DNA of 64,000 bases from UBA6168 sp039819485 (GCA_039819485.1 JBCBRY010000039.1:1-64000), one strand, 5' to 3'. Counted from the first letter of the stretch, positions 34,744-44,972 are shown. Made by a program: numbers and translations. The notes: generated from the letters alone by a model not told the origin.

Positions 34744-35271
34744 ATGAAATATTTTCCAGTATACCTTCTGATTGCACTTTCGTGCATTTCCTGTAAAAAT
34801 GACGATGACGGCACTCCAGATTGGAGCGCTGTATCTGCCTTAAAAAATGGATCGTACTGGGAAGCAGCAGTCAAGGTCGTTGATAATTCGGACCACCCTG
34901 AAGAGACGGGCCTGCTCCTTTTCATCGAGAAAGAAAAAGACAATGGATGGGATGAATTAATGTATTTTGTCAATGTCCCTTCAAGCGTCGGCAGATACAC
35001 CCTGCCCGACACACGGTCCAATGCCCAGGACACTTTGATCCGGTTATATTACGGGACCGGAGGCTCCGACGTTATAGGTGATACTTTTTCTCTTTCCGCC
35101 ACAGATAGTATCGAAAACTACCTAGAAATCACCGATATACTGGATGACAAAATCATTGGTAAATTTCAGCTTTCATTCTTCAGAAATTCAGCAGGCGTTC
35201 CTGCTTGCCCGGGCACTCCCGATACCGTTATTTTTACAGCAGGAGCATTTCGTACCTGGATTAGGTATTAG
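34744..35271 (+). CDS. Small lipoprotein, DUF6252-like pattern
   Basis: 175 residues with a short signal and candidate lipobox Cys at about 14 or 17 (ALSCISCKNDDD). The body is a beta-rich domain: an early NGSYWEA phrase and a late GKFQLSFFRN...DTVIFTAGAFRTWI. This pairing is seen in Bacteroidota lipoproteins that I associate with DUF6252, though with limited certainty. No function is known. Single gene, followed by 741 bp without a gene. Confidence 0.65.
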   Translation: MKYFPVYLLIALSCISCKNDDDGTPDWSAVSALKNGSYWEAAVKVVDNSDHPEETGLLLFIEKEKDNGWDELMYFVNVPSSVGRYTLPDTRSNAQDTLIRLYYGTGGSDVIGDTFSLSATDSIENYLEITDILDDKIIGKFQLSFFRNSAGVPACPGTPDTVIFTAGAFRTWIRY

Positions 35272-36012
35272 CTGAATTGACGTTTTGTATAAATGCCCAG
35301 GCATGCCTTTTTTATTTGAGCAGGGAACAAGGTTAGAGAAAAACACAACGAACAATTGAATTTTTCCCTGAACGACCTCTTCCGACTTCACAAAAATAAG
35401 CATCAAGATGCTTGGTAAATTTTTATAATTCACTATCTTAGCCATCTCCTTAATAACATTTCTTTCGGACTTCACGGACTTGACATTTCATTATTCTGAT
35501 GAAACAATCTACAAATGCATTCCGCATTTCTCTATTCCAAATCTACTCCAGTCTACTCCAATCAAATTAATCAACACATCCTAGGATTTCCCAAACCGTT
35601 TTAATCCAAGCCGTTTTTAATGGTCAATGGCAAATGGTCAATGGTCAATAGCCTGCTCCGAATTCACTTCGGGGGGCAATTCATGTACCGTTCACTACTA
35701 ACCGCTCACCGTTATAAAGCTGCTTGCCTACCCTTGGGTTTTTACTTTTCTGATCAGATCGTTTTCAGGCGATACCTGAAAACACAGTGTTTTATTGCAC
35801 TGGCAGATACCCTTATGCCATTAGCGGCTGGCTCTATGGTCTACTGCTGACTGCCAACTGTCACCAAAACACTTCCTACCGGTAGGACCGACAAGGTCCA
35901 TTGACTTTACAAATTTTCGGACGGACCAAACCATTACTTACTCACAGTCTGGTTAAGCAGCCATTGGTTTGCGCTGATGGAAGTAAGACCGGCTAAAAAT
36001 TTTTACCTGAAA
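35272..36012. other. Long intergenic region with short palindromes
   Basis: 741 bp without a supported gene. It contains a 'ggtcaatgg' word repeated about three times (35620-35650), a perfect hairpin GTTTTCAGG/CCTGAAAAC (35761-35783) and the 12-bp palindrome CCTACCGGTAGG (35875-35886). The latter two lie within 260 bp of the large secreted-protein gene and could be regulatory. Confidence 0.45.
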
Positions 36013-39000
36013 ATGAACAAGTTATTTTTCCTCTCCATATTCACATTCCTTTTTGCATTCACGAATCCTGTGTTCAGCTCGGAAGGTGACCGCTTTTCGA
36101 ACAACCGGTCCACTTTTATTGAAGAACTCGAAATATTCCTCAACGTCAAGGACAATAAGGAAATGGCCCTCCTCATGGCCCAACTGGAAGCCAAGCTGAA
36201 CAGCGGCCAATTTTCGGAAGCCACTTTTGTAAAAATGGTCAACCTCTGCAACCGCATGTTCCAATTGGAAATGAAAGCCAAACCCTACTTCACCGAATAC
36301 ATCGAAAGTGTATGCTCCTGGAAAGGCAGCTGCACTGCTAATTGCCAGCTCGAAAACTGGCACGACGTCTACAATCAACTGCTCGACCAGCTGGAGGGCA
36401 AAAGCTTCAAGGCATACGCCAAGCTGCTCCAATTCGCCCAGCAGTTTTATGAAAAAGGGGCCTTGTATGCTAAAAAATCAGGTACCTCCTGGACGGTCGA
36501 ACAAAACAAGCACCAGATCATCTGGCAAGACAACCAACCCGTGATCGTCGTGAAAGACACCCGGCTCCAAGCCGCCTGGAAAGACCACACCATGACCATC
36601 GAATCGACCAACGGGCAGTACTTCCCGTTCAAGGACAGTTGGGAAGGCAACGGCGGAAAAGTAAACTGGAACATGCTCGCCCCCAATGGCGGCATTGAAG
36701 CCGAACTGGTGGAGTACAACGTCAACGTGACCAAGAAAGAATACACGGCCAAAGAAGCCCTGCTGACTCATCCGGGCTTTTTTGGCGATATACAAGTGCG
36801 TGGCAAATTTTCGGACAAATTGCTCTCTTCACGCACGTCCTCGAAGAGTTCCTATCCCCGGTTCGCCACTACTGGCGCCACCGTGGAAATCATTGATGTT
36901 TTTTCGAATGTCAATTACCGGGGAGGGTTCTCTTTATCGGGGTTGAAAGCCGAAGGGATCGCTACTTCCGAGACCAAAGCGACCCTCATTATTTTTGATA
37001 AAAACAAAAAACAACTGGCCACCCTGCGTGGCGATCTGGTCTCCCTGGAACGGAAGCAGGCCGTTTCCGCCAAAAGCATGGCCATTGAAATTGCACTGGG
37101 CGACGAAGGCTCGCTTTCCCACCCTTGTGTAAATGTAAAATACGAGCCCGGTCAAAAAATGACCTTCCGCAGCAACGACAAGTCTGCTTCGAAAAGCCCT
37201 TATTACAACTCCTACCATAAAGTGTTCATGTTCGCCAACAGCGTGGAATTTGATACCAAAACGGGCGACTTGCACATCAACCCGAAAAAGGGAGCCATGG
37301 GCGGTAACGGACAACGGGTGCGCGTGGAGTCAGAAAGTTTTTACGATAAAAACCTCTACAACCGCATCCAGAATGTGGCAACCATCCACCCTTTGGTCAT
37401 GATTGCCAAAGTGGCGCAGGAGGAAGGCAAGACATTCTCTGCCGAAACGTTGGCACCGAAAATCAACCCGAATTTCAATGTGGAAAGCATTCAGCGACTA
37501 TTGTTCGACCTGGAGCAAGGCGGCTTTCTCCTTTACAATTTTGCCAAAAAGGAAGTGACTGTTCTCGATCGTACTTTTCACTACGTGAATGCCGCCGCCG
37601 GCAAACAGGACAGCGACCTCATGCGCTTCGAGTCCGACACGGATAAAACCAATGCCATCATCAACACGACGGACAAAACCATCGAAATGGAAGGTGTGAA
37701 AAATTTCATGCTGCACCCGCGCCCGCGCGTGGCCGTAGTGCCCAAAGGCGGCAAGGTGGTTTTGAAAAAAGACCGTGGTTCTGCCTTTGACGGACGGGTG
37801 TTTGCCGGTTTTAGTGTCATCGAGGGAGAGGGTTTTGAATTTGATTACACGAAGTTTCAAATGGAGGCCAAACAGGTGAATTCGCTCGACCTCTACATCC
37901 CCGACGGTGGCGTAGACAAGAGCGGCCAGCCAACGGGCAAATCCATCGGCTCCCGCATTGAAAACACCAGCGGCACCCTGCTGGTGAATGCACCGGAAAA
38001 CAAGTCAGGCAAGGAATTGATCAAAATGTTTCCTTCGTTCGTGACCAAGGCTGCTTCCTATGTTTTTTACGACCAAAGAAACCAGCAGGGAGAAAATGTG
38101 TACGGCCGGGAAGATTTTTATTTCGAATTGAAGCCGTTCACGTTCAACAGCCTGAGCAATGTCACGCCCGATTTATTGACGTTTGAAGGCAAAATGGTTT
38201 CGGCCGGTATTTTCCCTGAATTTGAAGAAACGGTGGTTTTCCAGGAGCATGACCAATCGCTCGGTTTCACGCGGGCCACACCAACGGAAGGATTTGACAT
38301 TTATCAAAAAGGAAATTATAAAGGTGACATCAGCCTGAGCAATGTGGGTTTCAAAGGTGTCGGCGAGCTAAGTTGGCTGGCAACCAATTTTGCAGCAGAG
38401 AATTTCCTCTTCAAGCCAGAGCAGACCACCGCCAATGCTGAGGTTTTTGACCTCACCGGAAACACTACGGACGATATCCCGACCACCCACGGCGAGGATG
38501 TCCACATCAATTGGCTGCCCAATGTCGACAGCATGTTCGTGAAATCGAAAGAACAGTCGTTCGACATCTTTGAAAAGGGGACACACCAGGTGGACGGCCT
38601 ACTGATTTATACGCCCGACGGCCTGAAGGCCCGCGGCCAATTTGACTGGGAAGACGGCACCATGAACTCGGAACTGTTCTCGCTCGGCCACCACTCCATC
38701 CAAACGGACGCTGCCGATTTAAAGATAAAATCCATGAGTACCGAAGGGGTTGCCCTGAACACCAACAACCTCCGTGGAAACATTGATTTTGAACAGCAAA
38801 AGGGAGCGTTTTCCGCCAACAACGACCAAGAAGAAACCAAGATGCCGGCCAATCAATACAAGACGTCCCTCAACAGTTTTGAATGGGACCTGGCGGCAAA
38901 GACCCTCAAATTCAAAGCACCGGAAAACGACAAAGGTTGGTTCCTCTCAACTGACAACGCCCAGGATTCGCTGTTTTTCAAGGGTGCCACGGCGACCTAT

Positions 39001-40500
39001 GACTTTGAAAATACCGAACTGAACGTGACGGACGTAACGGAAATTGAAGTAGCCGACGCCCTCATCATCCCGCACGCAGGCCACGTAAAAATTGAATCAG
39101 GGGGATTGATGCAACAACTGGAAAAAGCCCGCATCATTGCCAACTCGAACACCAAATACCACCAAATCGTGGACGCAACCATTCAGGTGAAAGGCCGGGA
39201 AGAATTTACCGGCAAGGGTTTTTATGAGTACAACGTGGAAGGCAAGCCACAGCTCATTGAACTGAAGCGCATCACTGGGAAAGGTGCCCCCGGCGGCGAA
39301 AAAACCATCACTGTGGCCGAAGCGGAAATCACCGAAACAGATGACTTTTACCTCGATGCCAATACCCGCTACATGGGCCAGGTTTCATTGAAATCTACCG
39401 AGCAGTGGTTGGGCTTCAAAGGTTTCTCGCAGATGCAGATTCCGGTCTTGAACAAAAACGAATGGTTCGAAACGGTTTTCAAAGGAGACTATAAAAATCT
39501 CCTCATCGCAGCGGATGAACCAAAAAACACGGAAGGTGAAACACTGAAAACAGGCCTCTTCGTCAATTTTGAAAATGCCTGGAACTATACCAGCGTGCTG
39601 ATGCCGGAGCGGTCCAAAAGAGATAGGGAACTCTTCAGCACGACCGGCGTGGTACGCTATGACGTTGCCGCAAATGGGTATCAGTTTGGCCCCGCAGAGC
39701 GCCTCGACCATCCACTGACGCCGGGCAATTTGTTGACATTCAACAGCAAGGATGCCACTGTAAAAGCCGAAGGTTCTTTTAACCTCTGCCCCCACATGAA
39801 AGAACTGGGTTTCCAGGTCGCAGGTTTTGCAAAAACAGGCATGGACGCTGCCGTTCTGACCGATCCAGCCCTGGCAAACGATCAAATCGAAGCGGAATTC
39901 GTCACGGGTTTTGATTTCAACCTGCCCAAGAACTTGATGAAAATCATGCAAACAGATTTTGCCTCGGCTTCTTTCGATGCACAGCCCGTTGTGTACGATA
40001 AAGAAACACTCTACCGCACCGCCATCACCGAATGGACCACAGATGAAAAGGTTCGCAACGCTGCCTGGTCCGGCCTGATGGCCCGCCACGTGCTCGACCT
40101 TGGCAACTACACGCCAGCTACTTTTGTGCTCGGTGAAATGCACATGAGCTGGAACAGTGAACTTCAGTCCTTTGCCACCACTTCTGACAAAGTTGCCCTC
40201 AACAGCTTGAACGGACAAGGCATCCACCGCTATGTGGAAACACTGGCGGAATTCCACATGCCCTCCAACAAAGATGACCGGATCTACCTCCTGTTGAAAT
40301 CACACAGCGGCCAGTACTATTATTTCAACTACAAAAAAGGCATCCTGCACGTGTATTCCAGCAATGAAACGTTTAACCAGGAAGTCGAAAACATGAAGGA
40401 AGGAGAGCGCAAGATCGAAGCCGTCAAAGGTCAGCCCTACGAACTACAACTGACCACACCGGACATTGTGAATTTCTTTTTGCGCAGGCATGGGAAGTAG
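36013..40500 (+). CDS. Very large exported protein of unknown function
   Basis: The ATG at 36013 gives a clear signal peptide (MNKLFFLSIFTFLFAFTNPVFS); 12 codons upstream in the same frame lack that character. The remaining 1470 residues are beta-rich, without membrane helices. Internal repetition is visible, for example FDIYQKGNYKGDISLSN versus FDIFEKGTHQVDGLLIY about 90 residues later. A Pro-poor, strand-turn-strand rhythm recalls filamentous or LPS-transport-like folds, but no family is recognised. The last 250 residues (from FNLCPHMKELGFQVAGFA) are copied as the body of the next gene. No T9SS sorting domain is visible. Codon use matches neighbours. Probably periplasmic or outer-membrane associated. 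Confidence 0.75.
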   Translation: MNKLFFLSIFTFLFAFTNPVFSSEGDRFSNNRSTFIEELEIFLNVKDNKEMALLMAQLEAKLNSGQFSEATFVKMVNLCNRMFQLEMKAKPYFTEYIESVCSWKGSCTANCQLENWHDVYNQLLDQLEGKSFKAYAKLLQFAQQFYEKGALYAKKSGTSWTVEQNKHQIIWQDNQPVIVVKDTRLQAAWKDHTMTIESTNGQYFPFKDSWEGNGGKVNWNMLAPNGGIEAELVEYNVNVTKKEYTAKEALLTHPGFFGDIQVRGKFSDKLLSSRTSSKSSYPRFATTGATVEIIDVFSNVNYRGGFSLSGLKAEGIATSETKATLIIFDKNKKQLATLRGDLVSLERKQAVSAKSMAIEIALGDEGSLSHPCVNVKYEPGQKMTFRSNDKSASKSPYYNSYHKVFMFANSVEFDTKTGDLHINPKKGAMGGNGQRVRVESESFYDKNLYNRIQNVATIHPLVMIAKVAQEEGKTFSAETLAPKINPNFNVESIQRLLFDLEQGGFLLYNFAKKEVTVLDRTFHYVNAAAGKQDSDLMRFESDTDKTNAIINTTDKTIEMEGVKNFMLHPRPRVAVVPKGGKVVLKKDRGSAFDGRVFAGFSVIEGEGFEFDYTKFQMEAKQVNSLDLYIPDGGVDKSGQPTGKSIGSRIENTSGTLLVNAPENKSGKELIKMFPSFVTKAASYVFYDQRNQQGENVYGREDFYFELKPFTFNSLSNVTPDLLTFEGKMVSAGIFPEFEETVVFQEHDQSLGFTRATPTEGFDIYQKGNYKGDISLSNVGFKGVGELSWLATNFAAENFLFKPEQTTANAEVFDLTGNTTDDIPTTHGEDVHINWLPNVDSMFVKSKEQSFDIFEKGTHQVDGLLIYTPDGLKARGQFDWEDGTMNSELFSLGHHSIQTDAADLKIKSMSTEGVALNTNNLRGNIDFEQQKGAFSANNDQEETKMPANQYKTSLNSFEWDLAAKTLKFKAPENDKGWFLSTDNAQDSLFFKGATATYDFENTELNVTDVTEIEVADALIIPHAGHVKIESGGLMQQLEKARIIANSNTKYHQIVDATIQVKGREEFTGKGFYEYNVEGKPQLIELKRITGKGAPGGEKTITVAEAEITETDDFYLDANTRYMGQVSLKSTEQWLGFKGFSQMQIPVLNKNEWFETVFKGDYKNLLIAADEPKNTEGETLKTGLFVNFENAWNYTSVLMPERSKRDRELFSTTGVVRYDVAANGYQFGPAERLDHPLTPGNLLTFNSKDATVKAEGSFNLCPHMKELGFQVAGFAKTGMDAAVLTDPALANDQIEAEFVTGFDFNLPKNLMKIMQTDFASASFDAQPVVYDKETLYRTAITEWTTDEKVRNAAWSGLMARHVLDLGNYTPATFVLGEMHMSWNSELQSFATTSDKVALNSLNGQGIHRYVETLAEFHMPSNKDDRIYLLLKSHSGQYYYFNYKKGILHVYSSNETFNQEVENMKEGERKIEAVKGQPYELQLTTPDIVNFFLRRHGK

Positions 40501-40510
40501 AGAGCAGAAG

Positions 40511-40669
40511 GTAGATGTACTGATTGATAAACATGGGGACAGCCCTGTATGTACGGCAGTCGCCCGCGTCGCAGCGCCGGGCCGAGGAGGGGGCTGAGCG
40601 GCCGATAGGCCGACTGCGGCGCCATCTTAGCGAACATTTGATCCTAAGTTGATCAATCGGTACATCTAC
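40511..40669. repeat. Large nested hairpin after the giant gene
   Basis: GTAGATGTACTGATTGAT (40511-40528) pairs with 40652-40669 with one wobble. The enclosed 120 bp are G/C-rich and contain smaller stems (GCAGTCG/CGACTGC, CGGCC..GGCCG). It probably ends or stabilises the 36013-40500 transcript. Its G/C content stands out from the surrounding DNA. The rest of the gap (40670-40988) shows no recognised signal. Confidence 0.65.
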
Positions 40670-40988
40670 CCCCTACCCAAATCCCTCTACCAGAAAATCT
40701 CATTTTTAGGTAAATACGCACTGTCGGGGACGCCCGGTGGTGCGTTTTTTTAGATGCTTTCTGTTTTATACCTTTGTTTAACTGCTATCCAATCTATTTG
40801 TCTTACCACATTACCTGAAACAATCTCCAATCTGCCCTTTCCAATCGCAATCGAGCTGACTTCTTCCCTGACAAATTAATTCATTCCATTAATCGGTTTA
40901 TTAAAAACTATCACCAACTATGGTCGGTACCCGCTGGCAGGTAGCATCTGTCTGCCGTCCACCGTCTGCCGTCCGCAATCATGAACCT

Positions 40989-42014
40989 ATGAACAAATTG
41001 TTACTCCTCACATCGGTTATTTTGATTTTTTCATTCACCAAAACCAATCACGGAGAAGACCCCGCCACCGGATTCTTTTTAGATGTGAAAAGCCACCAGT
41101 TGTATGGTTTGTTTGCCAAATCCGTTCATTCTGAAGATGACCGGTCCTTCTTTAATGTTACGGGAAACATTGCCGACGACGATGACGTGTACACGATTTG
41201 TGAAGATGCCAAGCGCAGCAACCCTTACCTGAAAGGCAATCAGCTCACCTTGTCTAACATTGAAAACACGATTTCAGCTTCCGGCACCTTTAATATTTGT
41301 CCGGAAATAAAAAAGATAGGGTTTCGGGTAGCCGGGGTTGCTGGTATTCAACTGGACGGACCGATGCAACGAGGCTCTGAAATCAGCCCCTCCGACCTGT
41401 CGATGAACTGGGTCGCTGGTTTTGATCTAAACCTCCCAAAGCACTTGATGAAGATCATGCTGACTGATTTTACGGTTCGCCCAAGCGACACCTCCGTAGT
41501 CCGCTACCACCAATCCCCGGCCTACCAGGCGGCCTGGATGGAATGGAGTACCAGAGAGAAAAAGCGAGCAGAGGCCATTGCCGACCTACAGGAAGGAGGC
41601 CAGTTCGATCTGTCATCGGAGGATACACCCAACACCCTGACCCTGGGTCATTTGAACATGAAATGGGACGACGAACTGCAATCTTTCATCACAGAAGAAA
41701 AAAAGGCCGTTCTGGTCAATATGGGCAAACAGGATTTACATTATTTCATCGACGCCAAGGCAGAGTTTTACATGCCCGCCAACAAAAACGACCAGCTCCG
41801 CCTGCTGCTTCACTCTCCCAATGGCCATTTTTATTTTTTCAATTACATGAACGGCATGCTGCAAACCTGTTCCAGCAACAGTGCCTACAACGATTTTTTG
41901 ATCAACATCAAAGAAAAGGATACCGAAGTAGAAGTCGTAAAAGGCCAGCCCTACGAGCTGCAATTTGCATCAGCTTATGTAGTAAAGGTCTTTGAGGAAA
42001 GGCTCGGAGAATAA
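40989..42014 (+). CDS. Exported truncated paralogue of the 36013-40500 protein
   Basis: The start at 40989 opens a signal peptide (MNKLLLLTSVILIFSF). From about residue 95 to the end, the protein follows the C-terminus of the upstream giant protein block by block: FNICPEIKKIGFRVAGVAG / FNLCPHMKELGFQVAGFA, GFDLNLPKHLMKIMLTDF / GFDFNLPKNLMKIMQTDF, LGHLNMKWDDELQSF / LGEMHMSWNSELQSF, EVVKGQPYELQ / EAVKGQPYELQ. The other 1100 residues have no counterpart. This is therefore a tandem partial duplication with its own signal peptide. Function unknown; it could compete with or cap the large protein. Confidence 0.75.
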   Translation: MNKLLLLTSVILIFSFTKTNHGEDPATGFFLDVKSHQLYGLFAKSVHSEDDRSFFNVTGNIADDDDVYTICEDAKRSNPYLKGNQLTLSNIENTISASGTFNICPEIKKIGFRVAGVAGIQLDGPMQRGSEISPSDLSMNWVAGFDLNLPKHLMKIMLTDFTVRPSDTSVVRYHQSPAYQAAWMEWSTREKKRAEAIADLQEGGQFDLSSEDTPNTLTLGHLNMKWDDELQSFITEEKKAVLVNMGKQDLHYFIDAKAEFYMPANKNDQLRLLLHSPNGHFYFFNYMNGMLQTCSSNSAYNDFLINIKEKDTEVEVVKGQPYELQFASAYVVKVFEERLGE

Positions 42015-42106
42015 ACCCGGCTTGCTAAACCCCAAAGATTTTTAACTACCCATTCTTATAAAACAGATTCACTGAATATTGCTATGCAGCAAACCGGCCG
42101 TTTAAC

Positions 42107-42137
42107 TGCTGGCGCAGGACTTCACCCTGCGCCAGCA
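42107..42137. terminator. Hairpin terminator after the paralogue gene
   Basis: TGCTGGCGCAGG (42107-42118) and CCTGCGCCAGCA (42126-42137) are perfect 12-bp arms with a short loop, 93 bp after the stop codon. Confidence 0.7.
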
Positions 42138-42242
42138 CTGTGGCCCCTCTTTTCAGCAGGATTTCCCGAAATATTTATCCTTTACGGTGAATCCTGCGCT
42201 GCCTTGTTTATCTTTTAGCAAAATCACCTGTCCAATTTTCCC

Positions 42243-42391
42243 AATTAGAAAATCTTAGCATCCAAAAGTTGTGGACTCGCTCACCTATCAAGCCCAACTT
42301 TGTCCTAACAGTTTACACCACTAAAATCATTACGTTAAAATCTAAAGCCATGACACCTTCGTGTCAAGTAGTTCGTTTAGACAGGAGCTAA
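42243..42391 (+). pseudogene. Duplicated leader with 13-codon remnant
   Basis: The 110 bp up to ATG 42350 match the 112 bp upstream of the GNAT-like gene at 44271: shared aattagaaaat, tggactc, aatcaag or tcaag, ctttgtc and an 18-bp aaaatctaaagccatgac block at the start codon. Here the ATG opens only 13 codons (stop 42389-42391). It appears to be the promoter and start of a duplicated gene whose coding part is gone. The rest of the 42015-42579 gap has no other gene. Confidence 0.55.
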
Positions 42392-42579
42392 AAGAATGTT
42401 TTATTAAAAATAATGTGCTGTCAGTCCGGCCAACCTTTATGCATAAAACCAGCACTTTAAAACATTACCATCCATAAGTCTAAGAAATAAGAAAAATCGA
42501 CTGCTTGCACCTGGCAAGGGGATTACCCCTATGCTGAAAAATTAATCACTGCTTCTCAAACCCGCTAACAGTACGTATT

Positions 42580-43845
42580 ATGGCACCACAGATTTTCTCT
42601 TTAATTCTTACTTTCTCTTTCCTATTCCTCCAGTCCATCACTTTTTCACAAAGCACGGCTCACGAAAAAAGCCGGGATTATGTCTATTTTAAACATGGTG
42701 GCTTTATCAAGGGCACCATTACAAAAAACATGGACAAACACGGGATTGGAGTCCGCTCCGAATTGGGGGCCGAATTGTTTTATGATTTTTGTGAAATCAG
42801 AAGAATCATCCGCAAACCTCCCCTGCTACAACTCCTCGATTCATCTTATACCGAGCTGGGGTTAACCTACGGATTGCCCGGCATCTTGAATTTCAATATC
42901 GGCCATTGGTTTGGCCGGACCGGTGTGCGTGTTTCAGGGATGTATTACGGTGAAGATTTTGCCGGCATTCAATTGCACGTAGGTTATAAATTATCAGATA
43001 ACAACCGGCAGCGTCACAGCGTCGGGTTTTCGTATGGCAGAATGGGTAGCCTGGCCAATGAAGGTGGTGGCCTGGGATATGCTGGCTTGGTTTATAATTA
43101 CACCGGACCAGCCCTGGCCATTAAAAGAAGGCACCATGCCTTTTTTGCAGAAATTGGCTACGGCCGCTATTTCGAAACGGGAAACGAAGGCGCTGACGGG
43201 GTCGCTTCATTTGGCCCTATTCTTCAAGTCGGTTTCTTGCACCGATTTGTACCACATGCACCCCGGACGGAACATATTCCAATTCCCAGGTGTCCGAAAC
43301 CCCCTAAAAAGAAAAAGCAAAAAAGACCCAAGATCAAAAAAGTAATTGTCCGCGAGAAAAATGTGATTGTCCGTTCAAAGGTGAAAAACATTATCGTCCG
43401 GCCAAAAATCGTCGACCCTGAAAAAGTCCCCGACCCACCAACATGTCCAGACTGCCCTGCAACCAAGCCCTGCCCCGATTGTCCGAAATGCCCAGCTACC
43501 GTTTCACCCGACAGTATTGAAAATCCGGTAGAAGTCAGTGTAAAAGAATCGAACATTCTCTTGCGCATCCGAGACAATGGTATCCCCGACGGAGATATTA
43601 TTTCTCTGGAATTAAATGGAGAAATAATTTTATTGGAACACACGCTGACAAAAAAAGAAAAAGAAATACCAATTATTTTAAATCCGGAAAAAGAAAACCT
43701 TCTCGTTGTAATTGCCCACAATATGGGCAAGCGCAGCCCTAACACTTCTGTCATTTCCATTTATGACGGAATAAAAAATAAAAAAGTTATTTTAAATGCC
43801 ACGATGGAAAAGCCGCAGGCACTGCAATTTATTTTAAATAAATAA
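42580..43845 (+). CDS. Exported outer-membrane-like protein with Cys/Pro linker
   Basis: A signal peptide (about 5-25) precedes a beta-barrel-like domain (about 30-225) with alternating aromatic/Gly strands. Two unusual linkers follow: a basic stretch with the word I-V-R-x-K repeated three to four times (about 245-280), and a Pro/Cys run CPDCPATKPCPDCPKCP (about 290-308). The C-terminal domain (about 325-421), starting ILLRIRDNGIPDGDIISLEL, is a module I have seen in many Saprospiria secreted proteins, with ILNPEKENLLVVIAHNMG in the middle; its function is unknown. Six Cys in the linker suggest disulfide cross-linking or metal binding. Confidence 0.65.
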   Translation: MAPQIFSLILTFSFLFLQSITFSQSTAHEKSRDYVYFKHGGFIKGTITKNMDKHGIGVRSELGAELFYDFCEIRRIIRKPPLLQLLDSSYTELGLTYGLPGILNFNIGHWFGRTGVRVSGMYYGEDFAGIQLHVGYKLSDNNRQRHSVGFSYGRMGSLANEGGGLGYAGLVYNYTGPALAIKRRHHAFFAEIGYGRYFETGNEGADGVASFGPILQVGFLHRFVPHAPRTEHIPIPRCPKPPKKKKQKRPKIKKVIVREKNVIVRSKVKNIIVRPKIVDPEKVPDPPTCPDCPATKPCPDCPKCPATVSPDSIENPVEVSVKESNILLRIRDNGIPDGDIISLELNGEIILLEHTLTKKEKEIPIILNPEKENLLVVIAHNMGKRSPNTSVISIYDGIKNKKVILNATMEKPQALQFILNK

Positions 43846-43970
43846 ATACTGACATTTTTTTAAACACATAGGCACATAAGGACATATAGATATTTAAAAT
43901 AATTTTCCATGTGCTTCTATATGCCTATGTGTTCAAAAAATTTGATTCAAATTATTTACACTAAACATAA

Positions 43971-44090
43971 GCAGGTGGTCAAAAAAAATGACACTTTTTC
44001 TTTGCCTGAAAAAGATTTTTAAGACTTGGAAATCAAACATTTGTCAAAAGAAAAGTGTCATTTTTAGCGCCCCTTATTTTTGTCCAAACA
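43971..44090 (+). repeat. Family A dispersed repeat, copy 3
   Basis: Starts gcaggtggtc and ends tttttgtccaaaca, with the same inverted arms and middle as copies 2 and 4. A short direct/inverted pair lies just upstream (43856-43935, 'acataggcacat' / 'atgtgcttctatatgcctatgt'), forming a possible terminator for the gene ending at 43845. Confidence 0.85.
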
Positions 44091-44270
44091 TTTACTGTTA
44101 TACAATTCGTACACGTATCCGCTTTTTACCATTTAAACAATATTGCCCTCCTTTTTTTCTAAATTAGAAAATTTCCCATTCACATTTTACTGGACTCACA
44201 CAAAAATCAAGACCATCTTTGTCTTGTCAGAATAACACAATACGCATTTAATAACATAAAATCTAAAGCC

Positions 44271-44972
44271 ATGACGCTATCTCATTTCTTTTTATTAGCT
44301 ACCACCCAACCTCAAGACCGGAACATTATACGTATCCTTTCCAATGCATTTAAAGACAATCAAAGGATGCGCGTATTAATTGGAAACAAGAAAAAAGGTT
44401 TTCATAAATGCATTCGGGTTGTTATTTCGTTTTGTTATTTAATGGTTAAAAAATGGAACGGCATTTTTATTACAGCAGACAAGAACACCTATCTGTTGTA
44501 TTACCAAAAAAACGAGTACCGATTTTCGGCCTATGATTTATTACACTATCTGTACATGGCGTTTTTCGTCATTGGAATCCTTCGGCTCCCGATGGTTTTC
44601 AAGAGAGAAAAAAAAGTAAAACAAACTCGACATTTACAGGTACAAAAAAAACGGGACCACGATTATTTGTACGTTTGGTTTTTAGCCAACAAAGAAAATT
44701 TCCGCGGTATGAACGGCCTGGTGGAAGTAAAAAATTTTCTATTAAAAAAATCTTCAGAGCTGAATGTTCCAGTGTACATAGAAACGACCGATGAACGCTT
44801 ATTGAGTATGTACCAAAGAGCAGGTTTCGAATTTTACCATGAGATGTATGACGAGGATGCCGATATAAAAATCTGGTTCGGGCGCCTGCAAGCTCCCAGT
44901 AAAACTAAATGGAAAGATGCCTTGGTAAAAAACCTGGCAACCTATCGGAAAAGACATTTTTCCAACAATTGA
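44271..44972 (+). CDS. GNAT-like acyltransferase, weak motif A
   Basis: The 233-residue protein has a central hydrophobic region (about 95-112) and a C-terminal half that follows the GNAT pattern: strand DYLYVWFLANKENFRG, helix VEVKNFLLKKSSELNVPVYIETTDERLLSMYQRAGFEFYHEMY. The usual Q/R-x-x-G-x-G/A pyrophosphate loop is reduced to FRGMNGLVE, so acetyl-CoA binding may be altered or lost. The leader shares about 110 bp with the orphan leader at 42243. The function is not known. Confidence 0.6.
   Translation: MTLSHFFLLATTQPQDRNIIRILSNAFKDNQRMRVLIGNKKKGFHKCIRVVISFCYLMVKKWNGIFITADKNTYLLYYQKNEYRFSAYDLLHYLYMAFFVIGILRLPMVFKREKKVKQTRHLQVQKKRDHDYLYVWFLANKENFRGMNGLVEVKNFLLKKSSELNVPVYIETTDERLLSMYQRAGFEFYHEMYDEDADIKIWFGRLQAPSKTKWKDALVKNLATYRKRHFSNN

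Noticed and set aside
39385..40257. 290-residue open frame on the minus strand
   Set aside because: Antisense to the giant exported protein; no motif, no signal, no neighbour logic.
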